From: Amphiura filiformis
Lineage: Eukaryota > Echinodermata > Ophiuroidea > Amphilepidida > Amphiuridae
DNA length: 64,000 nucleotides
NCBI RefSeq assembly: GCF_039555335.1
Contig: NC_092636.1
Location: 589,501 to 653,500, forward strand
Reading direction: 5' to 3'
Shown piece after piece: positions 53,991-64,000 of the stretch. A model generated the notes under the pieces. It saw only the letters and a program-made list of their open reading frames with translations, searched no databases and was not told the DNA's origin. How positions within the stretch are numbered: the first letter of the stretch is position 1; every line of letters starts with the position of its first letter. The position numbers and the translations under genes were made by a program.

Positions 53991-54460
53991 TGAAAAACAA
54001 CACATGTGTGACCCATGTGGATAATGTTTATTGACCTGGGGGAATGTTTAGACTTGAGCAAAGTCTCCAACTTCCAAGGTTAACCTCTTTCCGTAATCAG
54101 GTCAATCCAATCTCTCAAAAGGCTATCACAGACTTGGCAAAGTCTAATAGCGGTGTCGATTGGGCTGGGCAGCGGGAACGCATTCAATGTCAGCTTACAT
54201 GTCTACAAATTTTGTGGAGGACAGGTAACTATCTGAGGTAACTATTGTCATGATTGTGCATGTTTATTGTTTATTATCGGTGTCACAGGTACAGTCAAAA
54301 TACATGGCATACGTGAATGCCACTTGTCGTCTCAAGTACTGACTGTACAATTTGCATAACATTTTTATAAGTCGGTTTCAATTCAATTTCAAGTATATTT
54401 CTATAAATGTATAAATAAGCTTATAGGTATCCCAGGCAAACCTTAGTTAACACATTTGCT

Positions 54461-54892
54461 ACACGATCATGTCAGAAATTAATATTTTGTTCTGGGTCTG
54501 ATTATTCGGACTACACATTTGCTAGTCAGCGAAATTCGCCGAGACCGGGGCCCAAACTAGTACAAGGAACTTATACGATGTCCTCATTTAGTGCCGTACT
54601 ATTACGCTGACTTTCCTATTCGGAGAGGATGTCAATTTCGACATCCTCGTCTGTTTACAAACAGAGAGGTAGACAAAAGACCGTTCCGCTTGTCCAAATA
54701 CACAAGTATCAGAAAGATGGTCCACAATAGCGTGATTCACGTAACATGAATAGGGATTAAAAAGCTGTCAAGTAGAACCATGTGCTTCTTTTGTCCAATT
54801 TGCCATCAAGATTTCATATGGAAACAGTTCAGACCCAGTACACGATAATGTCAGAAATTAATAATTTGTTCTGGGTCTGATTATTCGGACTA
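54461..54892 (+). repeat. Direct repeat pair upstream of gene
   Basis: A 53-bp sequence (ACACGATCATGTCAGAAATT ... GATTATTCGGACTA) occurs at 54461-54513 and again at 54840-54892, 379 bp apart, almost identical. No known element identified between them. Confidence 0.75.
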
Positions 54893-55975
54893 GTCCTCAT
54901 TCACAAACTGATACTATCTGTCCATCGTATAAGACTGTTACCGCACGGCAATGTGGTGAAGGAATATTACACAGTCAAGAATAGGCTCCATCATTTTTTT
55001 GTTCTGAACCCTCCCAGTCTCCCAAAACATCAAAACATCAAAAGCGTTGCATTTATACTTACTTAAGACTGTCCTTTTTCATATAACTTAGACAAAGTAG
55101 GGCCAACTTGCCTAGAAATGGTCAAATTTTGGCAAGAAATATCTCTGTGTAATCCTATATAAGTCCCATATCACATCGTTATCGGCGATCGAGGTTTTTT
55201 TTTTTATGAAGTTTGGTTGGTATCCACCAGCGTCATGCATGTGACGTGACACGGCTAAAATAAGCGACGGAAATCGGGATCGTTAAAACGTCAACAAATT
55301 TCAAAACATAGAGAGCAGTAAACTTATTGGCGAGCGGTCCAAATTTTGAGCCATAAGTTTACGTGGTGAACTAGGCCCAAACACAATGCATATTTACATA
55401 GAAATTTCAATTTTTTTTCGAGAATAGGTCGGTGAAGGAAACCTACGTAAATATGTTTTCTATACTTCACTTGACCCAAATATATGATTTTTATGGTGAT
55501 AATCAAGTCGCACATGGAATTTTGGAGGGATTTTGATAGCAGTTCCATTAAAAAAAGCTGCTATCGCCATGAGACTAAGATCTAGAAACACCCCTAAATG
55601 CCGTTTTTGGGAATTTTGCTAGCAGAATCTTTTTTGATGAAAGTCAATCTTTGACCAGATGTAACTTTGTTACGGAAAGTGCTATGACAAAAATGTTTTC
55701 AGTTTTGGCTTTCTTTACTCAAGGGCTTTAATTTGATATGTAAAATGATGCAGTTTGATGGCAAATTTGAATTCACCTACATGTAGCATACCTAAAAAGC
55801 TTACTTGTATTGTAAAAATTCAAGTAAGCTTTATATTTTTTACAGTCATGATCATTTACAGACGTGCATGACTAGTTATAGTAACTACAATTACTACAAA
55901 TTTCGAACGTTTGAGGACTTGTTCTCAAGTTGTAGTATGTAGGTTTTATTTTGGCAAGTTTGCATTAGAATATCT
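54893..55975. other. Intergenic, no gene recognised
   Basis: Mixed-composition DNA with one small hairpin (AAAGCTTACTTG / CAAGTAAGCTTT at about 55796-55832). Nothing coding recognised. Confidence 0.5.
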
Positions 55976-56084
55976 GGTAAAATACCGGCAGGTTCGTTTT
56001 GCATACCTGCATACTGCATATTTTTAGAGTTTCTTAGTGGCGAGTATATATTCATATCAGACGTCTATACTTCCAATCCGTTAT

Positions 56085-56360
56085 GTTCTTTAAAATCCAA
56101 TATCAACTTGTCAACATCAGCCTGCCTCCATGTTACCAGTGCATCACATCCTCCATCCGCATAACCATCCCCTGTGTTATCGTCAGCCCAGTGCAACTAT
56201 AGATGTCTACAACTATTCATTCTTTCCAAGGACAATTCGTGTGTGGAACAATCTCCCGAATCAGCTGTGTGTGCGCCTCCATCTGTGCTTTCAAGCCCAT
56301 AGCACTGAGTTCAATCAGTGCTATGTTGCCACCGGCCAGCCTGAAGACACTTTAAACCAG
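56085..56360 (+). mobile_element. LINE 3' coding remnant
   Basis: Carries YNYSFFPRTIRVWNNLP, the conserved C-terminal block of jockey/CR1/RTE-type LINE polymerases, preceded in another frame by MFFKIQYQLVNISLPP. One frameshift near 56.19 kb separates the two. 5' truncated and non-functional. Confidence 0.75.
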
Positions 56361-56639
56361 CCAGCATACTTTTTACTCGCACCTTCTGATGTACAGCACC
56401 AAATTTATGTTTTTAGCACCGCACCGACTGTGAGGTCCAAACAACCCACTTCCAGTTTAGCTCAACGAGCTGTTATAGGAAGCCACCCACTGAAGACTGA
56501 AGCTACATTATTTGGAGAGCATGTTTTAGTGATGTTGGTGCGAACTTTGTGGTGGTGGCGTGTATGGAGAGGGTGGATGGGTGTGTATGCACTTCCGTTT
56601 AATTTCTTGATATTTTTCATTTTGAAAGGTTAATTAGTG

Positions 56640-57723
56640 TTAGGTTTAAGGGTGTGAGCGAGTCCCGGAATTCGAGTCCCGCCTGATAATCCTATTACCC
56701 GGCAGGAAATTCCTGCCCGGTATTCAAATTTAAAAAAAAAAAAATTCAAATTCAATGCATTTTGATATCATTAATAGAGTATGACATGAAAACTATGTAT
56801 CAATTTTCATATTAAAATTACAAAACAATGTGCAAAATTCAATTTTTTTTTTTTTTTTTAGGTAACCATGGACCTACCTAGATTTAGGTCTAGGATCAGA
56901 GACACTTGGTAAAAAACTTTGAAAAAAAACCATTTAAAAAAAAAAAAACAAAAACAATTTTTTTTTTTTTTTTTTTTTTTTTAATTTTTTTTTTTTTTTC
57001 AATTTCGGTACCGTTACCCGCCTTGAAAAATGCGCTGGTACCCGGGCACAAAATTACCCGAAAATCACACCCCATTATGCTTTTTTGTATAAAATGTATC
57101 ATTGCAAACAAGCAATGTATTGTATCATTTGTTCTCAACTATAAAACAGGAAGTAACTTTACTGATGAGCCCTTTAGAATTGAATAACAAAAAGAGGCAG
57201 CCTCACCTTTATCAAATGTTTACTTTTATGAATTGCATGGCACCATTTTGGGCCGAAAAAAACCAATATTTTGTTTCTCTTACCTTCCCTCCTTAATTTC
57301 TGAGATTTGTCAGATTGTTTTTAGTTTCTAGATTTTTCAAATATTTTGGAATGCTTTAGGAAAACTTCATAAATAGACCTAAATAAGTTTATTAATATCA
57401 AAGTAACAAGAATCACTTCCAAGTCTTTTCTAAAGGGTTTATCCCTCATAATCACATGTTTGAGAAGAGAAAAGAAAAGGGACTTTCCTAATAAAGGACT
57501 TTCATAGGAAAAGATTGAAACTACTAACAATGCAAATTTTACATTGAAGGAAAAAAAAACCTACCTCATCATCAGTTCATAAACACTCATCCATCATCCA
57601 TGTATAAAATTACCATACCTCGTTCCAGTGTCCCCCTATTAATAGGCCTATGCTATGATGATTACTATAAGTTTAAATTACACCCTTCCCCCAATACAGC
57701 TTCACCAAATGTTAGGGTTCCAT
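56640..57723. other. No gene; homopolymer tracts
   Basis: Contains long A and T runs (about 56730, 56845, 56935-57000), giving an A-tract / T-tract pair that could fold. No gene recognised. Confidence 0.55.
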
Positions 57724-58106
57724 ACCTGCCAAGTGTCCCAATTTTGGCGGGACATCCCGATTTTAGACCCCCGAAAACGTCATAAAATCGGGAAGTCCCG
57801 ATTTTCAAAAAAATTGTTATTGAAGGTTGCAAACCATAGAAATACTGCTATTTTTTTTTTTTTAATGCCAATTTTTTTTTACAACAGTTGGATCAAGTTG
57901 TACATTTTGATTACTTTTGCTTCTATTGAACATTGCTAGCTGTTCAATAGAAACAAAAGTAATTAACATGTACAACTTTATCCAATGTTGTAAAAATAAA
58001 TTGGCAATTTTTTTTTTTTTTGCAACATTTCTCTGGTTTCCAACCTTGAATAGCAAGTAATTTAGGGCCTATAACTTCCTTTTTTGGCCAAAAATATTTT
58101 TTGAAA

Positions 58107-58143
<37 letters not shown>

Positions 58144-58720
58144 GGAGGGATCAAAAATTTGATGAATCATCATTTTATATTATGCATTATATCAATTTCA
58201 ACCACGAGGCCATGTTATTAGGCAAAAAAGAACTTTGAAGAATGTCTCTCATGTACAAAAGTATATGAAACTGAACATTTGAAACCACTTTTTAGGATGA
58301 AGGAAGCATTTTTTTCAAAAAGTCTAAAACAGGTTTTTATGTCAAAAGTGGTCTTTTGGGGTGCTAAATCTGCTAACATTGCCTGGGCTTAGGTACCTAA
58401 TTTGCATATTTTACGGTATAATTTTGAGAAAACAAGTGAAGATAACAGTCTTGATTGAAGAAGATTGCATATATAATAGATATTCTTCAAGGCTGTTATC
58501 TGGGCTTGTTTTGTCAAAATAACCTTATTTTTTAATCCATTTAAATGTAATTTCCCCTCAGAAATGGTGTCGCCTGTAGTGTAAAATGTGTAGAAACCCT
58601 CTGGCTTCAGGGGCCCTTAAGAGGGCCCCTGGACCCCCCGCCGTAGTCGCGAGCGCTACGCTCGCTTCGCTCGCTCCGCTTCGCAAGTGTCCCTATTTCT
58701 AGTTATCAAAAGTTGGCAGG
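57724..58720. mobile_element. TACCTGCCAA element with nested hairpin
   Basis: Left end ACCTGCCAAGTGTCCC, right end GTGTCCC...TTGGCAGG in inverse orientation. It encloses a hairpin miniature at 57816-58055, a poly-A tract (58102-58140), a second hairpin (about 58431-58519) and a GC-rich segment with CGCTCGCTTCGCTCGCTC at about 58665. Boundaries are approximate. Confidence 0.45.
57816..58055. mobile_element. Hairpin miniature, 240 bp
   Basis: Arms with ATTGAAGGTTGCAAACCA, T run, TGCCAATTTTTTTT and TTGTACAT...TTCTATTGAACA pair with an inverse centred at TTGCTAGCTG. Confidence 0.8.
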
Positions 58721-59239
58721 ACGGGTTCAGGTTATATTTAACTATTTCCAATATTGGCATGTTTAGATGTCTGTATGGTATAGTCATAGCTTAAAAATCT
58801 GGATTTCATATTATGTCCCATCATTCAGTGGGACATTCCACCTTACTGTAGTACCGGGGTATAAGCATAGTCCATCCAAAGATAGGCATTATGGGATATG
58901 ATGTCACAAATCTACACTCATAATTGACATAAACAATGTGTATATTTTGTTTTGGAGAATAGCAAGAACAGCCATGTGCTAAATGAAATAGTTTATGTTA
59001 AGGTGATGCTGACTGAATCATTTAAGACTGAATGTTTTTCCAAATATTGAGATGCAGACACCTAGAAAATTAAATCACACTCATAACACAGAGCTCCAGC
59101 ATTGTACAGTCATCCAATCTAATTTATCATCTCTTGCACATTTTGAGATGTCTGCCTAGGGTCAAACAAAAGTGTTCATCATATGTGTTTAGATTTTGTT
59201 TACGATATATGCCCAAACTTGCAACATTTGATGCTTACA
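58721..59239. other. No gene recognised
   Basis: AT-rich stretch with no coding motif. Confidence 0.45.
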
Positions 59240-59881
59240 ACTCGCCACTAAGAAACTCTAGAAATATGCAGTATGCAGGTATGCAAAACGAACCTGCCGG
59301 TAAAATACTCACTTTAGAAACCTGTGTCACTGATGTATGTCATCTGTGATTGCTAAACTTATTCAATGCATCAGCTTTTGTCCCAAGAAATATTTAAAAG
59401 ATGATTTTTGAGCGATTTTTATGAGTAGCTTAAAAGTCCACTCCACGACTATGTACATGTGAATATGGTGATGAATGCACGCTAAATTGCGGCGACACAT
59501 ACACATATAGCTCCTTGAACTCATGGTCGGAGCTGTGAGTTCCAATTATTGGAACTACAGACATGACATAAATTACAATACACAGATCATTCCCTATTCA
59601 AGCATGGATGTTATTATCTCATTCTTAACAAATCTTGTTTTGTTTTATTTCTGTTTTCTGGTGCAGCTTCCAGCTGTAACAGAAGATGGAAGAGGGCCGA
59701 CACAAAATGCAAAAATTAAAAAAAAATTATTGAAAAAGATTGAATTTGTGTTCAAGTGTCTCGTGTTTTTTATAGATGTCATTGAAAAAAATCACGGTTT
59801 TGATATACATGTATACTACCCACGTGAGTAGTAGTACACCTTGCACTGATAGGGGGGGTAATAATGTGTTTAAGTGGGCAC

Positions 59882-60052
59882 CAGGCTGCAAAATAATCGA
59901 AGGCAATTGCCTTCGGTGCCCCTACCAGTTGCCTTGATGCCCTATTAATCAATGCTGCTATTCTTTAACATGTAATTGCCTTGTAAAATAGATGTGCCCT
60001 CTCAAAATTGCCTTGAAATGGGTGCCCTTCAGAATCCTTATTTTGCAGCCTG
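59882..60052. mobile_element. hAT-type miniature, 171 bp
   Basis: Ends CAGGCTGCAAAATAATC and inverse (GAATCC)TTATTTTGCAGCCTG. A perfect 8-bp target duplication GTGGGCAC flanks it (59874-59881, 60053-60060). Inner TTGCCTT(G/C) units repeat. Small non-autonomous hAT-type element. Confidence 0.9.
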
Positions 60053-60084
60053 GTGGGCACCCTTTAACATGTTTAAAGCACTAT

Positions 60085-60345
60085 ATTTGCGAGCGGGCAC
60101 CCTATTCCAACAATCATGCGGAATCTTGAGGGCCAGTTCACTTGATCATCAGAATGGGGTCACTCCTGCTCAAGTATGAACCCCTGCCCCATCCCCCAGC
60201 AGGCCCAGCTTAAGTTATGTCTTTGAGCAGGCACCCTTTGGAGCACTGGCTGGTGCATGCTCCCTATTCCAAAGATCATTGCGGAAACTTTGAGGGCCTG
60301 TTCACTTGATCATCAGAATGGGGAAAAAAGTTACCAAACTCATTT
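60085..60345 (+). repeat. Tandem pair, about 180 bp
   Basis: GGGCACCCTATTCCAACAAT...CACTTGATCATCAGAATGGG is repeated once about 180 bp downstream with changes. The hAT-type insert at 59882 sits in a related unit. Confidence 0.65.
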
Positions 60346-60416
60346 TAAAAGATCATACCGGTACATTATTTTATGGCTTTAAAGTGAAACATTAAGAGTT
60401 TGTTTATATCTTACAG

Positions 60417-60621
60417 CTCACAAATTGAAAGGCAGTTGAACCATTTAGCAGGCAGCATCTGAAGCGATCTGAAAGGCAATTAGTGTTGACTGTTGAACCA
60501 GCTGAACAACGTGACCAAAATGCCTCCTATAGAAAAGTTGTTTCGCGGAATTCTCAAATTCCAATCGACTGTGAAAGGAGAATATATGCAGAGTATAAAT
60601 AATATCAAAGGAAAATTGTCA
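60417..60621 (+). CDS. Candidate first coding exon, unknown gene
   Basis: Acceptor TATCTTACAG before 60417, about 103 nt of 5' UTR, ATG at 60520-60522 in CCAAAATGC, 34 codons, then a strong donor GTAAGT at 60622. It reads MPPIEKLFRGILKFQSTVKG, then EYMQSINNIKGKLS, in phase 0. The start resembles the N-terminus of invertebrate beta-carbonic anhydrases (R-G-I-x-x-(F/Y)-x-x-T), which is only a hint. Later exons would lie beyond the repeats or past the window. It could also be chance. Confidence 0.45.
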
Positions 60622-60750
60622 GTAAGTACAACTTTATCTTGAAATTTGCATCCATTTATTTATTTAATAATAAATTAAAACAAAACATGAAGAGTTTAAA
60701 CCAAAAATCTATAATCATAGATGCTAATCCATCTATAAGATACATGCTTA

Positions 60751-61041
60751 AGCAGTATGCAGACTCAGTATTAGATTACAATATTGTGTGTAACATATCT
60801 ACGTTATTTAATCTAGTCCATCTATTTCAGTAATGTTTGTTCTAACGAATGTTTAATGACGTAAAATCGATAATATGTTACGTATAATATCTGGTAGAAA
60901 TATATTATCGATTTTACGTCATCAAACATTCTTTAGAACTTAAACATTACTGGAAATAGAATGGCAAATTGGCAATAGATTAAATAACGTAAATATGTTA
61001 CATACAATATTGTACGTCTAATAAAAAGTCTGCATACTGCT
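60751..61041. mobile_element. Palindromic miniature, 291 bp
   Basis: Arms AGCAGTATGCAGAC, GATTACAATATTGT, AACGAATGTTTAATGACGTA and AAAATCGATAATAT with inverse; centre near 60895. One arm has a small insertion. Directly joins the LINE at its right edge. Confidence 0.82.
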
Positions 61042-62590
61042 TGACTGTGCATGAACTCATTGATACTCAACTGGAACAACTCAACCATATCCATACCAAT
61101 ACTATTAAGGCTTTTCTGGGTATCCCATCAAAAGGACCGACCCCAGTCTTCATCCATAGCCATGATGGGCTTGCCTTTCCACGTGTTTCCGATATATATT
61201 TAGAATCGCATACCCTGGCCTATAGTCGTTGTATGGTTAAAGCTGATACTTGTGTAGTCCATGCATTAAAAAGTAACGTTGACAGGGAGTCAAAATGGAA
61301 GCGAAGGGGAAAAAAAGAACAAACGGTTCAATGCGGTGGGACAAAAAATAAATATCAAGTTTCTGATAAAGAATACAGCAATTGGCCAAAATTCAAACAA
61401 ATGGTCAAAGACTGGTTAGTTTAGTTAGCCGAATCCAATAATATTTCTCACGGAACTGAGCTTTCGCCATCTTGGCTGATGGCTTGATTTGGCAAAACTT
61501 GGTTGCTAATGACGCATCCTCGTTACCCGGAAGTGATGTTGATTTAAGCAGTGGGTCATATACATTAGCAACCAAGTTTCGCGGGAAAAGCAGTGGACCA
61601 GTTCATCTGTGATCAAGCCATCAGCCAAGATGGGGAAAGCTCAGTTCTGTGAGTAACATTATTGGATTCGGCTAACTAAACTAACCAGTTTATGATCTCT
61701 ACAATCCTACCAAATGAATCTCTTTGCTGAGATGGTCAAAGCTTTGCAGTCCGGGCCTCAATTGACTTCCTGTCAACCTTCAGCAATCTGAAGACCTGGG
61801 GTAAAAGATCTCAAACCAAATGTAGATTCTGTGGTAATCAAGAAACTCTCATACATGTTCTTAATTCCTACACTGTTTCCCTCAACCAAGGCAGATTTAC
61901 GTGGTGCCATGATTCAATCTTAGACCATCTTCTACAACATCTAAAAAATGCCTCTTGCAACAACTATCCAGATCTTTTCCGACATGTCTGGTTTTACCAC
62001 CACCGGTGGCACTCTTCCTGTCAATGTCATAGTCTCAAAACTCTGTCCCGATATTGTCTTAATCAACACTGAAAAGAAGTATGTCCACTTGGTTGAGTTG
62101 ACAGTCCCATTTGAACAAAATATTAACATGGCTCATACCAACCTCATATCAGACATTTCAGAGAATGGCTTCACTTGCAATCTCACCTGCATAGAAATTG
62201 GTTCACGTAGTTTGGTTACACCCGATACCACCAAAAGGATTTCCAACATCTTCTCCTTTGTCAAAGCCAAACCACCCAGGTCAATCAAAAAGGACCTAAG
62301 CAAACTTGCTATCCTCTCCAGTTATCTGGAATGCCTGTCATGAACCGACATGGGGCTCATCTGATCAACCTCATCTCAAGCTTTAAGTGTTTTGCCGCTC
62401 ATGTGCCTCTTGCATTATTGTTTTTATTGCCTTGTTTGCATAGGCCTATGTTTTTTGTTTTATTTTGTTGTCTTGCCTGCAGCCCTGCACCGTGGTACAT
62501 GTCCTGGGCATTTGTATACAATCTTTGTTGTTTTTCCTGCTTGCATGTATTTTGCTTGCTGTGTGACCTGTGTTAATAAAGATTGATTGA
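61042..62590 (+). mobile_element. LINE remnant with restriction-like endonuclease
   Basis: C-terminal part of an R2/NeSL/CRE-type LINE. First block AFLGIPSKGPTPVFIHSHDG and LPV/FPR-type text after RT; then a zinc-finger region CRFCGNQETLIHVLNSYTVS with NQGRFTWCHDSIL (the last Cys of the usual CCHC is Tyr); then the endonuclease with CPDIVLINTEKKYVHLVELT and FEQNI. Stop after ILSSYLECLS near 62341; AATAAA at about 62574 and a GATTGATTG tail. At least three frame changes and several stops; split by a miniature at 61411-61689. RT catalytic part absent. Confidence 0.82.
61411..61689. mobile_element. Miniature inserted in the LINE
   Basis: Ends ACTGGTTAGTTTAGTTAGCC and exact inverse GGCTAACTAAACTAACCAGT, extended by GAATCCAATAAT; inner TTGGCTGATGGCTTGAT / ATCAAGCCATCAGCCAA and TTAGCAACCAAG pairs. 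It interrupts the LINE reading frame, so it is younger than the LINE. Confidence 0.9.
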
Positions 62591-63000
62591 ACAACCCAAT
62601 ATTTGGTCTTAAATATTATGATCAGTGATGGTAGCTGAATATAAGGCCCTTGAAACTTGATTTCCTGTTTCCGTCTCCCATGCGCATAATCAAATTTCGC
62701 TCCACGTTTTGTGAACCAAGAATCTGAAGAAAATAATTATTATATGGTAAAATTGTATTTTTCTAAATATTTTAGTGTTCTTCAAAGTGAAAATGGGCTG
62801 CAAAATCATTTTGGAAGCAGGGAAATAAAAATTCAGTCTTCTGTGATTTCATATAAATTTAAAAAGGGTTGAGTTTAAACCTTACTAAACACTGTGGCCT
62901 ATGTATGGGTGGTGCCAAATTGGTTAATTTTTGTGAGAAATGGAAAAGGGATGATAAAAAAATCTTCTTGGAATACTGCATATTGCTTATACATTGTTAG
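62591..63000. other. No gene recognised
   Basis: AT-rich, no coding or repeat signature. Confidence 0.45.
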
Positions 63001-63205
63001 GGAGTGCCTCAGGAAGTCATCATCATCATCATCGGCTGCCCATCGAGTTCGATGAAGGCACAGTTGTCGAACTTGATGGGTGTCTCTTTCTCCATCCTTC
63101 AAGGTACTTCTCCTTTCGCTTCCGCTCCACTGTTTTCCCAACATCGTGGATCTTCTTCCTCCAATTGACCCGGTCACTAGCTTTCGTCTCCCACTATCAA
63201 CATCC
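63001..63205 (-). mobile_element. Possible LINE 3' end with (GAT)n tail
   Basis: On the minus strand: SDRVNWRKKIHDVGKTVERK then EKYLEGWRKRHP, followed by a (GATGATGAT)n stretch (about 63018-63034) on that strand. Codon-like text ending in a trinucleotide tail resembles the 3' end of RTE/CR1-like LINEs; assignment is uncertain. Confidence 0.35.
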
Positions 63206-63629
63206 ATGTCAGCATAAAAGCACTCTTGTATGGTTTGTGAATCAAACGTGAAAGAAAAATAGACAAAAGTAACAGATATGACATCAAAATAATGGATAAT
63301 GAAAAAGTTGACTCATTACGAGCTGAAAAAAAAGTGACAGGATTCACAGGAAACAGGAAATCAAGTTTTAAGGGCTTAAGGGGTACTACACCCTGTGGTA
63401 AATTTGTGACTATTTTTGCATTTTTCTCAAAAAATAATAACACACTGGTAACAAAAGTTATGTATATTATTGGGGCAAGGAATCCAATTACTACACTGAA
63501 ATTTCAGTGACTCAAGACAAGCGGTTCAGTATATACTAGGCGGTACCCGTATTTCGCGGTTCTCGGCTGTCATGGTTATTGGCTTTTGCAGATCTTAAAA
63601 TTAGGGTATGTCCTTTGGCTGGGATCACT

Positions 63630-64000
63630 GTCCTCACAGATGAGCTCAATTGCAGCTTTTTGCAATTTGACCTGACTTTCGCTCTCAAATCTGAGCTTCC
63701 TTGGCCAAAGTTACACCCACCCACCAAGTTTCATGAGCAATTTGAAATTTTTATGTTTTTTGACCTATGACCTCTGAACTGTAGGTCTGACAAAAGGTCG
63801 CGTGGAAACTTTTTGTTTGTTAGTCCAAGGTCCACCCACCCACCGAAGTTTTAGCTCTATAGGGCAATTTGAAGTTTTTACCTATCTTGACCTATGACCT
63901 CTTAACCGTAGGTCTGTCGAAAAGGTCACCGTGGAAACTTTTGTTTGTTAGTCCAAGGTCCACCCACCCACCACATTTGAGCTCCATAGGGGCAATTTGA
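63630..64000 (+). repeat. 127-bp tandem repeat, runs off window
   Basis: Units with GACCTATGACCTCT(G/T)AAC, GGAAACTTTTTGTTTG and GGTCCACCCACCCACC recur at about 63762 and 63889 (127 bp); a diverged first unit precedes. The array continues past 64000. Confidence 0.85.

Larger units (their letters stand above)
55984..59301. repeat. 62-bp inverted pair enclosing 3.3 kb
   Basis: ACCGGCAGGTTCGTTTTGCA to TTAGTGGCGAGT at 55984-56045 is repeated inverted at 59240-59301 with one or two mismatches. The enclosed DNA holds a LINE remnant and a TACCTGCCAA element but no transposase. Confidence 0.75.

Noticed and set aside
54461-54892. Short terminal repeat pair of a retroelement
   Set aside because: Units are only 53 bp, with no TG...CA ends, primer site or coding remnant between.
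56130-56633. 167-residue frame as a host gene
   Set aside because: Its first part is the LINE C-terminal block; the rest has no motif.
56896-57187. Lys- and Phe-rich frames
   Set aside because: They translate facing A and T homopolymers.

Overview
The window reads as repeat-rich nuclear DNA of a deuterostome animal, most likely an echinoderm. It has AT-rich intergenic DNA, a metazoan 5S rRNA gene in tandem units, a long-intron transglutaminase gene, a Gmr1-like Ty3/gypsy retroelement (a group described from deuterostomes), a very high density of short inverted-repeat elements, and a frequent AGGCCTA motif often seen in echinoderm sequence. The phylum is an inference; nothing here fixes the species.

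Layout. 1-2480: end of a 5S rDNA array with a unit of about 1.54 kb; the second 5S copy is cut off near its 3' end. 2481-4440: no gene seen. 4441-6836: a 2.4 kb near-perfect palindrome whose centre is a 21-bp minisatellite rich in AGATAAG. 8.9-13.46 kb: a broken Gmr1-like element on the minus strand, abutted by a satellite of about 194 bp (13.46-14.40 kb). 14.73-14.91 kb: a (GATT)n/(GATC)n microsatellite running straight into a truncated LINE. 15.8-23.8 kb: non-coding DNA crowded with short inverted-repeat elements, several nested. 23.8-54.0 kb: the one clear host gene, a transglutaminase on the minus strand with fifteen coding exons found, a probable 5' UTR exon and a polyadenylation signal. 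54-64 kb: no clear complete gene; LINE remnants (one jockey/CR1-like, one with a restriction-like endonuclease), hAT-type miniatures, a candidate first coding exon of a plus-strand gene (60.4-60.6 kb) and a tandem repeat running off the right end.

The transglutaminase keeps the Cys-His-Asp triad, the conserved tryptophan before the active-site loop, an N-terminal beta-sandwich and two C-terminal barrels. Splice phases agree at every coding junction except between the second and third coding exons, where a short 3n+2 micro-exon seems to be missing. Its introns hold at least fifteen miniature transposons, including two copies of a family with long terminal inverted repeats and 4-bp target duplications. 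All calls are by eye; no alignment or search was run.
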